A stretch of 64,000 nt of DNA, taken from NCBI GenBank assembly GCA_022510905.1, contig JAFLSN010000003.1, forward strand, positions 88,921 through 152,920, read 5' to 3'. Positions 25,978-34,535 of the stretch are shown here, piece after piece (position 1 is the stretch's first letter; each line of letters begins with the position of its first letter). The notes under the pieces are model-generated. The model was given only the letters and a program-made list of their open reading frames with translations. It was not told the origin of the DNA and did no database searches. A program made the position numbers and the translations under genes. The DNA is from Treponema sp. (GTDB lineage: Bacteria; Spirochaetota; Spirochaetia; Treponematales; Treponemataceae).

Positions 25978-27080
25978 TGGGCAAACGAATTTTTTTTGAG
26001 CCGCCGCACAGTGTTGTGTACAGGCTAAATTATTTTTTTTGTGCGCTGTGTCTATTTTGTGCCGTGCTTTGCGCTTCCTGCGACAAAAAAGAATCCGCAC
26101 GAACACAAACTGTTTTGGGCACCGTCTGTTCAATCAATGCATACACTGATGGAACACCCGCTCTGTATGATATCCTGTTTTCCCGTTTGGAAGAAATTGA
26201 ACAACGGTTCAGCGTGCACCGCGATGATTCAGACATAAGCGCTATAAATCGCGCCGCTGGCGTTCGGCCGGTTTTTGTGCACAACGATGTTTTTTATGTA
26301 ATAAGCGTTGCGCTTTTTTACGCGGAACTTTCCGGCGGCTTGTTTGACCCTACGGTGGGCCCGTTGGTTTCGCTGTGGAACATCAATTCAGAAAATCCGC
26401 ATGTTCCTTCTTCTGCGGAATTGCGGTCTGTGCTTCCTTTGATTGATTGGTGCAAGGTTTCCATTTCTGCTTCAGACGGCAATTCGGTGTTTTTGCACCA
26501 GACTGGCATGGCACTTGATTTGGGCGCAATCGTTAAAGGTTATGCTGCCGATGAAATGGCCCGCATTCTTGGTGAGCAGCAGGTCAAGGCGGCAATCATA
26601 AATTTGGGTGGCAATGTTTATGCATTCGGAAAAAAGCCCAACAACTCTGTTTGGAACATCGGTATAAAAAATCCTGAGCTACCTGAATCTGAACCCGCCG
26701 CCGTGATTCATGCCGCACCAAATACAACGGTTGTTACCAGTGGCGCATACGAACGTTTTTTTGTGCAGAATGGAATCCGTTACCATCATATTTTGAATCC
26801 GCGGACAGGGTTTCCTGCAGAAAGCTCAGTCGCAAGTGCCACTGTCGTATGGCGCAGTTCACTTGATGCTGATGCGCTCAGTACCATTGCCTTTTTGCTG
26901 GGGCCAGAAGCCTATTCACGGCTTCCGATTTTTACAAACCCCGAACCATTTGGCGGTGTGTATGACAGGCAGTTGGGAGCTGTTTTTATCGCCAACGATG
27001 GTTCCATTCAGGCAAGCAAGAATCTTTCTCAGAAGATTGAAGCCTACGGAGCGTTGCCAGCAACAATCAGTTTCTTTTGA
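25974..27080 (+). CDS. apbE: FAD:protein FMN transferase, lipoprotein
   Basis: A 368-residue ApbE family protein that attaches FMN covalently to Thr/Ser of exported flavoproteins (such as Rnf/Nqr subunits). Motifs: EEIEQRFSVHRDDSDISAINR, LDLGAIVKGYAADEM, NLGGNVYAFGKKP and YHHILNPRTGFPAES. The signal segment ending VLCASC gives a lipobox, in line with lipidated ApbE of spirochaetes and other diderms. It overlaps the EFR1 stop by 4 nt. Its target flavoprotein is not in the window. The 3' end is only 8 nt from the end of the converging symporter gene. Confidence 0.93.
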   Translation: MMGKRIFFEPPHSVVYRLNYFFCALCLFCAVLCASCDKKESARTQTVLGTVCSINAYTDGTPALYDILFSRLEEIEQRFSVHRDDSDISAINRAAGVRPVFVHNDVFYVISVALFYAELSGGLFDPTVGPLVSLWNINSENPHVPSSAELRSVLPLIDWCKVSISASDGNSVFLHQTGMALDLGAIVKGYAADEMARILGEQQVKAAIINLGGNVYAFGKKPNNSVWNIGIKNPELPESEPAAVIHAAPNTTVVTSGAYERFFVQNGIRYHHILNPRTGFPAESSVASATVVWRSSLDADALSTIAFLLGPEAYSRLPIFTNPEPFGGVYDRQLGAVFIANDGSIQASKNLSQKIEAYGALPATISFF

Positions 27081-27088
27081 TGAGTATG

Positions 27089-28318
27089 TTAGATGAATTT
27101 GCGTAGTTCGATATGCTCGATTGTGCGCGTTTTTACCGCAACAATGTAGCTTCCGAATACGGCGGTAAGCGCGTCTAGTCCGGCGGCAAATGCACAGAGG
27201 ATGGGAGCTGCGTCTTTTAAAAGCAGGTAGCCTGATTCAAAACCACGCCCATACATTGTGCACATCGCAATGATTGCCACGAACGGCCCGCCAAATGGAA
27301 GCTGCCCCAAAATAAACGATATTGCAAACGAAATAATCAGAATCCAAAGCGTGTCGGAAACGGAGATGCCCAATTTTGAATATGAGCGCAAAATCAAAAT
27401 AAAGCAGATGGTTTCAACAAGTGCCGCTCCACCGCGCGCAAAAATTGAAAACAGCGGAAACGTTACTGCATTTATTCTGCGACGGATTCCCAGGCTTTCT
27501 TTGCCATGGCGCATTGCAATCACCAGTGTGAGATTCGTATCTCCGCTAAAAAATCCTGCAAGAAATGTACAAAACGAAGCGTACAGCACTCGGTACGGAT
27601 GTTGGTCATGGCACAAAAGATACAGAACCAGCGGATAGAACACAAACGCAACCAGAATCAAATTGACGGCAAGCATAATGATTAGCTGTAAATACACGCC
27701 GGCTTTGAACGCCACGATAAAATTGATTGTCCATCGGCACATGAGCGCAACCATGCCAACTGCGAGCAGTTCTATAAAAAAACTCATCACAATGTAACAG
27801 ACTTTGCTTAGGGAGTCGAACAGTGTGATTGCGGGGCGTGAAGCTACTTTGTCGCTGGCAGCACCGGCACCGGCCAATCCTGCAAACACAAAGCATGGCA
27901 AAAGATAGGCACCTTCAAGGAGCGCGGAAAATCCCGAATATGGAAAAAGCATAGACAGCATTGGACGCACACCCAGAGTTGGAATGTCATTGATTTTTTC
28001 AATCGTGATAGGAATGCGCGGCAGATGAATGATGAGAGCCGAGACAAGTCCGAGCACCGCGAGCGCCAGAGAAGAAATCACAATCACGCTGAATGTCCAC
28101 ACCGAGGTTTTTAAAAGCAGATGCTCTTCTTGCAATGTAAAAAATGCCGTTGCAACAGAAAAAAACATAAGCGGAAGCAGCATGTAGCGTCCAAAACGCA
28201 GCACAATGTCAACTATAAAATCAAGCAGAGAAATCGCCTGTGCGCTTTCGGCAGGAATCAGAAATGCAGCAATAATTCCAAGTGCAATGCCAAGAAGATA
28301 TTTCAGCCAAATTTTCAT
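27089..28318 (-). CDS. Dicarboxylate/amino acid:cation symporter (DAACS)
   Basis: A 409-residue membrane protein of the sodium:dicarboxylate symporter family that imports C4-dicarboxylates or acidic amino acids. It begins with the typical KYLLGIALGIIAAFLIP and has about eight membrane segments plus re-entrant loops; the C-terminal part (FILGQLPFGGPFVAIIAMCTMYGRG...LDALTAVFGSYIVA) contains the transport core. The canonical AGT and NMDGT-type motifs are altered (for example DALTAVFG), so the substrate may differ from glutamate/aspartate. The start at 28318 lies 6 nt from a TATACT box. It is divergent from the gene at 28382. Confidence 0.85.
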   Translation of the reverse strand: MKIWLKYLLGIALGIIAAFLIPAESAQAISLLDFIVDIVLRFGRYMLLPLMFFSVATAFFTLQEEHLLLKTSVWTFSVIVISSLALAVLGLVSALIIHLPRIPITIEKINDIPTLGVRPMLSMLFPYSGFSALLEGAYLLPCFVFAGLAGAGAASDKVASRPAITLFDSLSKVCYIVMSFFIELLAVGMVALMCRWTINFIVAFKAGVYLQLIIMLAVNLILVAFVFYPLVLYLLCHDQHPYRVLYASFCTFLAGFFSGDTNLTLVIAMRHGKESLGIRRRINAVTFPLFSIFARGGAALVETICFILILRSYSKLGISVSDTLWILIISFAISFILGQLPFGGPFVAIIAMCTMYGRGFESGYLLLKDAAPILCAFAAGLDALTAVFGSYIVAVKTRTIEHIELRKFI

Positions 28319-28324
28319 AAAAGC

Positions 28325-28353
28325 AGTATATCAAGTTTGCAAGTTGTTTGCAA
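28325..28353 (-). promoter_or_regulatory. Leaderless-type promoter of the DAACS gene
   Basis: Minus strand: TTGCAA (28348-28353), 17-bp spacer, TATACT (28325-28330), then 6 nt to the ATG at 28318. The -35 hexamer is the same six base pairs used by the divergent promoter. Confidence 0.6.
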
Positions 28354-28375
28354 AGCCATTTTTGTGTGTTATACT
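28348..28375 (+). promoter_or_regulatory. Leaderless-type promoter of the 28382 gene
   Basis: TTGCAA (28348-28353), 16-bp spacer, TATACT (28370-28375), then 6 nt to the ATG at 28382. Because TTGCAA is its own reverse complement, the hexamer reads as -35 in both directions. Confidence 0.6.
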
Positions 28376-28381
28376 TGGGGC

Positions 28382-29185
28382 ATGGGAAAAACAATGCTGA
28401 TTGCTGGAAAAGAAATGCCAGCTGGCGAGCGTTTTGCTGATGCTGTTGTTAAGGGTGCCCGCAATGTAATCATAACAGTTGAAGAACTTCCTGCCGATGA
28501 TTACATAAAGAAAACAATCGCAGAGAAACGGGCGGCGGCTCTGCTTGAAGAAGAACTCAAAGCAAAAGAAGCCGCCACTGGAATTTGTACTATCGGGTGG
28601 AGCAAAGTTTCTCCTATTTCTGCACGTACGCTGATTTTGCAGACAGAGAATTTTTTTGAAAGAATGGATGAAGCCGTTCTGTATTTTGACGAAGATTGGC
28701 TCGCTCAGTCGCAAGGTTTGCTTGATGCGGAAGAATGTTCCCGAGTGGCCGATGAGCTGATTGTGGGATTTCAGCATCTGACTCTTGAAGTTCTTGTCCG
28801 GTTTGAAAAACTCAACAACGAAGGCAATCCAGGCATATTGGTTTTTTTATTGCGCGATTCACCTTCCGTGGCAGATGCCTTGCGTGTTCCATCATTGCGG
28901 AACGGTGTAAATGGAATAGCCTCCCCAGTGATTGCTGCCGCAACATCAGCGTTTGCTTCGTTTGCAGAAAATATTGCCGCTGTTTATTTTGAAAGTTCGT
29001 TTGTAAACATCGTTTTGGTTCGTTGCGATAAAAGCATAGAAGATGCAGAACTTGCGCGGTGGCTTACAAGTCATCTTGATGCGATGATGGCGCCAAAAAC
29101 AAAAGCTTCTGCAAAAAAAACGATAGGCTGGATAAAGCCTGGCGCAAAAACAGGCGGCATGTTTGGCGGGCGTTTAAAATTCTAA
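28382..29185 (+). CDS. Unknown protein, possibly Rossmann-like
   Basis: A 267-residue soluble protein. The N-terminus (KTMLIAGKEMPAGERFADAVVKGARNVIITVEE) looks like a degenerate nucleotide-binding beta-alpha-beta unit, and later segments (NPGILVFLLRDSP, YFESSFVNIVLVRCD) have alternating strands and helices, loosely like a short-chain dehydrogenase without the glycine motif or YxxxK. I cannot assign a reaction. The last 30 residues are basic and glycine-rich. No SD is present; the start follows the -10 box by 6 nt. MgtC follows after 21 nt with its own good SD, so the two may be co-transcribed. Confidence 0.7.
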   Translation: MGKTMLIAGKEMPAGERFADAVVKGARNVIITVEELPADDYIKKTIAEKRAAALLEEELKAKEAATGICTIGWSKVSPISARTLILQTENFFERMDEAVLYFDEDWLAQSQGLLDAEECSRVADELIVGFQHLTLEVLVRFEKLNNEGNPGILVFLLRDSPSVADALRVPSLRNGVNGIASPVIAAATSAFASFAENIAAVYFESSFVNIVLVRCDKSIEDAELARWLTSHLDAMMAPKTKASAKKTIGWIKPGAKTGGMFGGRLKF

Positions 29186-29206
29186 ACTAAGTGTAGGAGT
29201 GCGATA

Positions 29207-29887
29207 ATGGAACTATCATTTGTTATAGACTGCCTTGTAAAACTGGGAGCGAGCATAATATGCGGGTTTGTGTTGGGCATTGAACGCAAACACCGCAATC
29301 AGGTTATGGGCATGCGAACTCTCATTTTAATTTCCGTTTCGTCAACGTTGCTTTCGATTCTTTCGTATTATATGGCGGAAATGGATGTGGCAAAAGGTTT
29401 TCCTGGTGGCGACCCCACGCGCATTGTTGCCGGTGTTGTAAGCGGTATTGGCTTTTTGGGTGGCGGCACAATTTTGCGGCAAGGCATGAACATCAGAGGG
29501 CTTACATCTGCCGCCATCGTCTGGACGGCTTCGGCATTGGGGATTGCCATTGGTGCGGGGATGTACATTCAGACTGTTGTTGTGCTGATTGTTGTTTTGC
29601 TCCTGCTTGTGTTTCTGGAAAAAGTTGAAGAACGATTCTTTCCAGCGGCAAAAAATAAAACGCTTCTAGTTGTTTTTGAGGATGAAGCTGTTGACCTTGC
29701 GCAACTTCACGATTGCATTGAATCTTTTGGACTTATCATTTCAGATATGAGTGCGAGCTACACCGCTGCCAATCATCAGACAGTGATGAAGTATTACATC
29801 AAATCTCCAAGCGAAATTGATTTTTTAAAACTGCGCACCCAAGTGCAAGTTATCGCTCCAGTTATTGAATTCGCGCTTACCGAATAG
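29207..29887 (+). CDS. mgtC: MgtC/SapB family membrane protein
   Basis: A 226-residue protein with the MgtC N-terminal membrane domain: GFVLGIERKHRNQVMGMRT, DPTRIVAGVVSGIGFLGGGTILR and GLTSAAIVWTASALGIAIGAGMY, followed by another hydrophobic helix and a soluble ACT-like C-terminal domain of about 75 residues. Family members help survival at low magnesium or in host cells and in some bacteria modulate the ATP synthase; the true function here is not known. TAGGAG lies 7 nt before the start. Just past its stop begins GC-rich sequence of different origin. Confidence 0.92.
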   Translation: MELSFVIDCLVKLGASIICGFVLGIERKHRNQVMGMRTLILISVSSTLLSILSYYMAEMDVAKGFPGGDPTRIVAGVVSGIGFLGGGTILRQGMNIRGLTSAAIVWTASALGIAIGAGMYIQTVVVLIVVLLLLVFLEKVEERFFPAAKNKTLLVVFEDEAVDLAQLHDCIESFGLIISDMSASYTAANHQTVMKYYIKSPSEIDFLKLRTQVQVIAPVIEFALTE

Positions 29888-30303
29888 CTGTGCCATCGGT
29901 GTGCAAGCAAATTCTGTTTTTGCCTTTGCCATTCCGCGAATTCGCCTTTCATCACCTTGTACACGCTCGCCGTCTTCCAGTCGGCGATTGTTCCGCGCTC
30001 CATGTCGTAGCTGTCCACAACGCCCGTCACGCGGCTGTTTCCAACGGCGATGTCGAACCTTTCCTCATGGAAGTTGCCGTCGTTGTGCTTCTCCAATACC
30101 GCGTGGACGGCCGTTCCGAAAACCGCCCACACATTGTCCGCCGCGTCAACCTCGAACTCTTCCCAATGGCGCTCTTGCAGGATAATCTCTTTCACACCCT
30201 TGTTAAGGGTCGTGGCCGAATACTGCCCCGGCTTGTTGTGCCTCTCCACGCTCACCGCCTGTACGAACGCGGCGGGAAGGTGCAGTTTGTTGGTTACTCG
30301 CAT
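29888..30303 (-). pseudogene. Truncated phage-type PD-(D/E)XK nuclease
   Basis: The 5' portion of a phage or recombination nuclease. From the ATG at 30303 the frame gives MRVTNKLHLPAAFVQAV, then GTAVHAVLE, VTGVVDSYDM and the catalytic IADWKTASVYK, fitting PDDEXK phage exonucleases of the RecE/Cas4-like fold. Resemblance stops after EFAEWQRQ (near 29925), where an intact enzyme continues for another 60 or more residues; the frame then runs into the opposite strand of mgtC and ends at 29794. The codons are distinctly GC-rich. The gene has been cut at its 3' end, most likely by deletion or recombination next to mgtC, and is probably non-functional. Confidence 0.7.
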
Positions 30304-30455
30304 TTTGCGCCCCCTTGTTCCGTCTGCTCGGCCTGCGGCTCTCCACGCACAACCAGTGTCCACTCGCCATTCCTCACGGACGCGCTCACAACAACGTATG
30401 CGCGTTCGCCTCCGAATCCGTTCAGCCTGTTCACAATGTCCTTCAATTCGTTCAT
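30294..30455 (-). CDS. Small phage-like protein
   Basis: A 53-residue frame starting MNELKDIVNRLNGFGGERAYVVV with GAGGT 7 nt upstream. Its stop overlaps the start of the truncated nuclease, the compact arrangement of phage early genes. The composition is GC-rich like the nuclease fragment. No family is recognised. It probably belongs to the same prophage relic and lies right behind a strong terminator-like hairpin. Confidence 0.5.
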   Translation of the reverse strand: MNELKDIVNRLNGFGGERAYVVVSASVRNGEWTLVVRGEPQAEQTEQGGAKCE

Positions 30456-30467
30456 TTTTCGCACCTC

Positions 30468-30512
30468 AAAAAAAAAGACCACCTTGGATTGCTGTGTTAT
30501 CCAAGGTGGTCT
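30468..30512 (-). terminator. Strong hairpin with T8, terminator or attenuator
   Basis: Perfect 14-bp inverted repeat (30476-30489 with 30499-30512; AGACCACCTTGGAT) and a 9-nt loop, followed on the minus strand by eight T. It lies 13 nt upstream of the small phage-like gene, so readthrough would be needed to express it. Ten nucleotides covering the loop (30489-30498) are complementary, as RNA, to an upstream segment of the same transcript (30561-30570). Confidence 0.75.
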
Positions 30513-30633
30513 AATTTACGAGTTGCCTCATGGCCTCCCGTACCGAACGGACGGCCAATCAACACAGCAAAAATTAGCAGTCCGTTTACAGTGACTACTT
30601 TATCGCTTGTTGTTGATAGCACGGCTTGTTTCG
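30513..30633 (-). other. Possible attenuator RNA or phage fragment
   Basis: No assigned gene. On the minus strand it contains ACGGAC...GTCCGT and GGCC...CCGT/ACGG...GGCC pairing possibilities and the 10-nt segment complementary to the terminator loop. A short frame (VVTVNGLLIFAVLIG...) also crosses it and ends inside the terminator stem; it may be a leader peptide or a fragment of a phage gene. Confidence 0.35.
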
Positions 30634-30662
30634 TTGAATGAAAATTCTGTTTATGGTATACT
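30634..30662 (+). promoter_or_regulatory. Leaderless-type promoter of the XPB operon
   Basis: TTGAAT (30634-30639), 17-bp spacer, TATACT (30657-30662), then 8 nt to the ATG at 30671. There is no Shine-Dalgarno. Confidence 0.55.
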
Positions 30663-30670
30663 GATTCGTT

Positions 30671-32461
30671 ATGATAAAAAGCGATAACCCGTTGATTGTT
30701 CAGTCAGATAGAACGCTTCTTCTTGATGTGCATGCGCCTCGTGCAGAATCATGCCGCAGGGCACTTGTTCCATTTGCTGAACTTGAACGTTCTCCCGAAC
30801 ATCTGCACACATATCGGCTCACTCCGCTTTCCTTGTGGAATGCAAGCAGCGCTGGATTTTCAAGTGAACGGGCTGTTGCGGTCCTGGAAGAATTTTCGCG
30901 TTATGATATTCCTCAGTCTGTGGTAATGTGGGTGCACGAAACGGCAAAACGCTTTGGAATGCTGCGGCTCATTCCTGCTCCACGCAAAGATGATGAAGAA
31001 TTTTTGTACTTGGTCTGCAATGCACAAACTGTTTACAAGGAAATTCTTTCAAATCCAATTGTGTGCAAGCAGCTTGTTCCTCAAGAGTGTGAGTCAGACG
31101 AATCTATAACGGATACCGAAAAAAAATGCTGCTTTCTTGTGCGTTTGGTTGACCGTGGCACCATCAAGCAGAATCTTTTAAAAATCGGTTGGCCCGTAAA
31201 AGATGATGTTCCGCTGGCAGATGGCGAGCCGCTTGCTTTTTCGTTGCGAAGTTCAACGCTTTCTGGACGTGAATTTTCTGTAAGGAGCTATCAGCAGGAA
31301 GCTGCCCATGCGCTCATTGGAGACCGTGGCCCCGGCACAGGATTTGGTACGATTGTTCTTCCATGTGGAGCGGGAAAAACAATCGTGGGCATGTACATCA
31401 TGGCGCAATTACAGACAAACACGTTGATTGTAACTACAAACATTTCTGCCGTGCATCAGTGGATTGAAGAGCTCATCGACAAAACCACCCTGACAAGTGA
31501 CCAAATTGCCGAGTATACTGGCGAATCAAAAACGATTACACCTGTAACAATCGCAACATACCAGATTCTGACTTGGCGCCCTGACAAAACCGGTCCGTAT
31601 CCTCATTTTTCGTTATTCAGAAAGAAGCAGTGGGGTCTGGTCATTTATGATGAAGTGCATATGTTGCCAGCCCCTGTGTTTCGGGTTGCGGCGGAATTGC
31701 AGGCAGTGCGGCGCGTTGGACTTACGGCAACTTTGGTTCGTGAGGACGGCTGCGAAGGTCATGTGTTTTCTTTGGTTGGGCCCAAGCGCTACGATGTGCC
31801 GTGGAAAGAGCTTGAACATGCTGGTTGGATAGCTTCTGCGGAATGTGTGGAAGTACGTCTTGACATGGACGCTGCTCATGCCATTGAATATGCGGTTGCA
31901 GCTCCACGCCAAAAACACAAACTGGCAAGTGAAAATCTGGTCAAAGAAAAAATCGTGTGCGAGCTTGTTTCAAAATTCTCCGATGAAAAAATATTGGTGA
32001 TAGGCCAATATCTTTCCCAGTTGCAACGTCTGGCAACGCTATTGAACGCACCTATTATCACGGGAAAAACGCCGAACAGCGAACGCGATGTTTTGTATCA
32101 GCGGTTCAGGACTGGAGCAATTAATGTTTTGGTTGTGAGCAAGGTTGCAAATTTTGCGATTGATTTGCCTGATGCAAGCATGGCCATTCAAGTAAGCGGA
32201 ACGTTCGGTTCTCGGCAGGAAGAAGCACAACGGCTCGGACGTATCCTTCGACCAAAAGAACGAACATCCAGATTTTTTACACTTATCACACGTAATACAG
32301 TGGAAGAAGATTTTGGCTCAAATCGACAAAAATTTTTAGCGGAACAAGGCTATTCCTACCGAATCATTCGTTATGCAAACGAACACAGTTTTGATGAGCT
32401 TGCCGCGAGTTCCGAAATTTTGCCTTGCAAAACAGCAATGGCAGAGGATGCGCCCGCATGA
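30671..32461 (+). CDS. xpb: XPB/Rad25-type DEAH superfamily 2 helicase
   Basis: A 596-residue bacterial XPB homologue. Helicase motifs in order: IVLPCGAGKTIVGMY (motif I, about residue 230), VIYDEVHMLP (motif II, about 326), GLTATLVREDG (motif III), VIGQYLSQL and QEEAQRLGRILRPKE (motif VI, about 516). The N-terminal 200 residues contain the damage-recognition-like domain found in archaeal and mycobacterial XPB. The enzyme is a 3'-5' ATP-dependent helicase connected with DNA repair or transcription. Its stop overlaps the next gene's start (ATGA), so a two-gene operon with an XPB-N-like partner is clear. Confidence 0.93.
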   Translation: MIKSDNPLIVQSDRTLLLDVHAPRAESCRRALVPFAELERSPEHLHTYRLTPLSLWNASSAGFSSERAVAVLEEFSRYDIPQSVVMWVHETAKRFGMLRLIPAPRKDDEEFLYLVCNAQTVYKEILSNPIVCKQLVPQECESDESITDTEKKCCFLVRLVDRGTIKQNLLKIGWPVKDDVPLADGEPLAFSLRSSTLSGREFSVRSYQQEAAHALIGDRGPGTGFGTIVLPCGAGKTIVGMYIMAQLQTNTLIVTTNISAVHQWIEELIDKTTLTSDQIAEYTGESKTITPVTIATYQILTWRPDKTGPYPHFSLFRKKQWGLVIYDEVHMLPAPVFRVAAELQAVRRVGLTATLVREDGCEGHVFSLVGPKRYDVPWKELEHAGWIASAECVEVRLDMDAAHAIEYAVAAPRQKHKLASENLVKEKIVCELVSKFSDEKILVIGQYLSQLQRLATLLNAPIITGKTPNSERDVLYQRFRTGAINVLVVSKVANFAIDLPDASMAIQVSGTFGSRQEEAQRLGRILRPKERTSRFFTLITRNTVEEDFGSNRQKFLAEQGYSYRIIRYANEHSFDELAASSEILPCKTAMAEDAPA

Positions 32462-34530
32462 CCATTACACCAAAAACCGAGCGCATATTGAAGTGGCGCG
32501 AAGCTATAGCCACATTGCCTGACGAACGTTTTTTTAATGTCATGCATTTGTATCTTGGCAAAATAAAAACGCCGTACAACAAACAGCAGCTCGTTGAGTC
32601 ATTGAGCAGTTTTTTGTGTGCGTCAAAAAACAAAGCCGCCTTGATTTCTTTGCTCACCGAAATTGACTGCAAAATTATTGCAGCGGTAAAGTTGCTTTCA
32701 CATCCTACGCAGGAAACTCTTTCAGCATTTTTTTCTGATACATTCACTTTTGCCGACCTGTATACGCATGTTGTAAATTTAGAGGAACGACTGATTCTGT
32801 ACCGCCATCCTGACGGAACGGGTTCTCAAATTGCTATCGACGTGAATCCGATTTTTGAAGATGACATTGCGCCATATGCAGACGCTTCTGTTTTGTTTAC
32901 GGCACCAGTTTTTTCCGAACGCTATAATACTGACACCGTATATATTGGCCCCAATCTTATTGCGATATATCTTGCGTTTGTGCTCGACCATCCCGATATG
33001 TGCAAGGCTGATGGCTCACTGAAAAAAAAGGTGCTTGCGGAACTCTCAAGCATATATGATGAAAAACTGGTACAACGGCTGGTGCCACAGCTCCACACGG
33101 CACTTTGCAATTTGCTATTGGTTCATGATGATGGACGAGGAATCGCACTTGATTGGCAGCGGCTCGCATCGTTTTCGGCTTTGCCTGAAGCTGAACAATA
33201 TGCGTATTTAGTTGCGGCATCATGCGGACATTTTTCACGAACTGTACTGCAACAAAATGCCAAGCTGTTTTTAAAAACATGCACTTCTTTGCAGGATCGT
33301 GAATTTTCAAAAAATGTCGTGCTTCAGTTTTCGTTTTTGACTCGTGAATGTGATTCTGAATCGTTGACAAAAAGCGGGCGCTTTGCAAAATTACTCGCTG
33401 ATGCGCAAAAAAAGGAAACCTCCACTGGAGACAGCGGAATCATGGACAGCATGATAGATTCAGCTTGCATGTTTGGACTTCTTATGGTGACTGGCCGTGA
33501 CACAAACGGAAAATCTGTTTTAAAATGCAACCCTTTATTTTTGCAAAATTCGGTCGTTTGCGAAACATCATCGGCGCTGCTTGACATTGGCTCAGGATTT
33601 TCTGTAACGATTTTGCCGGGTTTATCGTTGGCACAGTTGTTGCAGCTTGTTCCGTTTCTTGCGCCAGTCTGCCATGATACCGCCGTTCAGTTTGAAGTGA
33701 ACCGTCATTCTGTTATGCGCGCGTTTAACTTGGGTCTTCTTCCTGGCCAGATTGTTGCGCGTCTTGAGCGGTATTGCATGCACGGTGTGCCACAAAATGT
33801 GCGCATTTCTATTGAAGAATGGTACAGCTCGTACAGCTCCGCAACATTGTACAAGGGCTATGTTCTAAAAGTGAATAAAGAAAATCAGCTGCTTGCAGAA
33901 AAAAATCCTGCGCTTGCTCCGTACATAATTCAAACCCTGGCTCCTGGAATTTTTCTGCTCAATTTTACTGACGATGATGAAGCACAATCTGTGATAGCAA
34001 AAAGCGGGCTCGATTTTATTGGAGCTGTAAAAACCGCGACAACTGCGCAAGCCGTGCCACCGTTTGCGCAGCTCCATGTTGAACCGAACAAATGTATTCT
34101 GGATGCTTCGGCTTGTAAAAAACCAGAGACCACTTCCGCAGATGTAATTATTGCCGAGCTAAAAAAAACGGTTGCTGCTATGGTTATTGGTGTCAATCAG
34201 CGCGAAGCCTTGTATGACTGCATTGAACGCCGTGTTATTTTAAACGCATCGCAGCTTACGGAATACAGCATACGAGTAGAAAACTGCGAAGCATTCGGCA
34301 TGGATTACAGTGGAAAGCTGCATCTTGTAGAAAGCGCAGTACAAGACAAAAACCTGCTGGAAGTCGAGCTTGAAGGTGGAGCTGCCCCGCTTGTAGGTCT
34401 GCCACTTCTCGTTCACAAAAAAAATGGAGAAGCTGAATTGACACTTCGGCTGGAACCTACCCAACAAGAGCGCACTATTCTGGTCGGTTCTGCCATACGA
34501 ATAAAAAAAATACAAAGTCCTTTTTCTTGA
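32458..34530 (+). CDS. XPB-partner protein with Helicase_C_3-like domain
   Basis: A 690-residue protein without helicase motifs. Its central part (around residues 390-540) resembles the XPB/Ssl2 N-terminal (Helicase_C_3) domain family: FEVNRHSVMRAFNLGLLPGQIVARLERYCMHGVPQNVRISIEEWYSS, then GYVLKVNKENQLLAEKNPALAPYIIQTLAPGIFLLNF. The N-terminal region is helical (LPDERFFNVMHLYLGKIKTPYNKQQLVESLSSFL, a winged-helix-like start). The C-terminus is beta-rich. In mycobacteria and other bacteria such proteins are encoded beside xpb. The start at 32458 overlaps the helicase stop by 4 nt. A role as regulatory or DNA-binding partner of the helicase is an inference from this coupling. Confidence 0.75.
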   Translation: MTITPKTERILKWREAIATLPDERFFNVMHLYLGKIKTPYNKQQLVESLSSFLCASKNKAALISLLTEIDCKIIAAVKLLSHPTQETLSAFFSDTFTFADLYTHVVNLEERLILYRHPDGTGSQIAIDVNPIFEDDIAPYADASVLFTAPVFSERYNTDTVYIGPNLIAIYLAFVLDHPDMCKADGSLKKKVLAELSSIYDEKLVQRLVPQLHTALCNLLLVHDDGRGIALDWQRLASFSALPEAEQYAYLVAASCGHFSRTVLQQNAKLFLKTCTSLQDREFSKNVVLQFSFLTRECDSESLTKSGRFAKLLADAQKKETSTGDSGIMDSMIDSACMFGLLMVTGRDTNGKSVLKCNPLFLQNSVVCETSSALLDIGSGFSVTILPGLSLAQLLQLVPFLAPVCHDTAVQFEVNRHSVMRAFNLGLLPGQIVARLERYCMHGVPQNVRISIEEWYSSYSSATLYKGYVLKVNKENQLLAEKNPALAPYIIQTLAPGIFLLNFTDDDEAQSVIAKSGLDFIGAVKTATTAQAVPPFAQLHVEPNKCILDASACKKPETTSADVIIAELKKTVAAMVIGVNQREALYDCIERRVILNASQLTEYSIRVENCEAFGMDYSGKLHLVESAVQDKNLLEVELEGGAAPLVGLPLLVHKKNGEAELTLRLEPTQQERTILVGSAIRIKKIQSPFS

Positions 34531-34535
34531 AAAAC

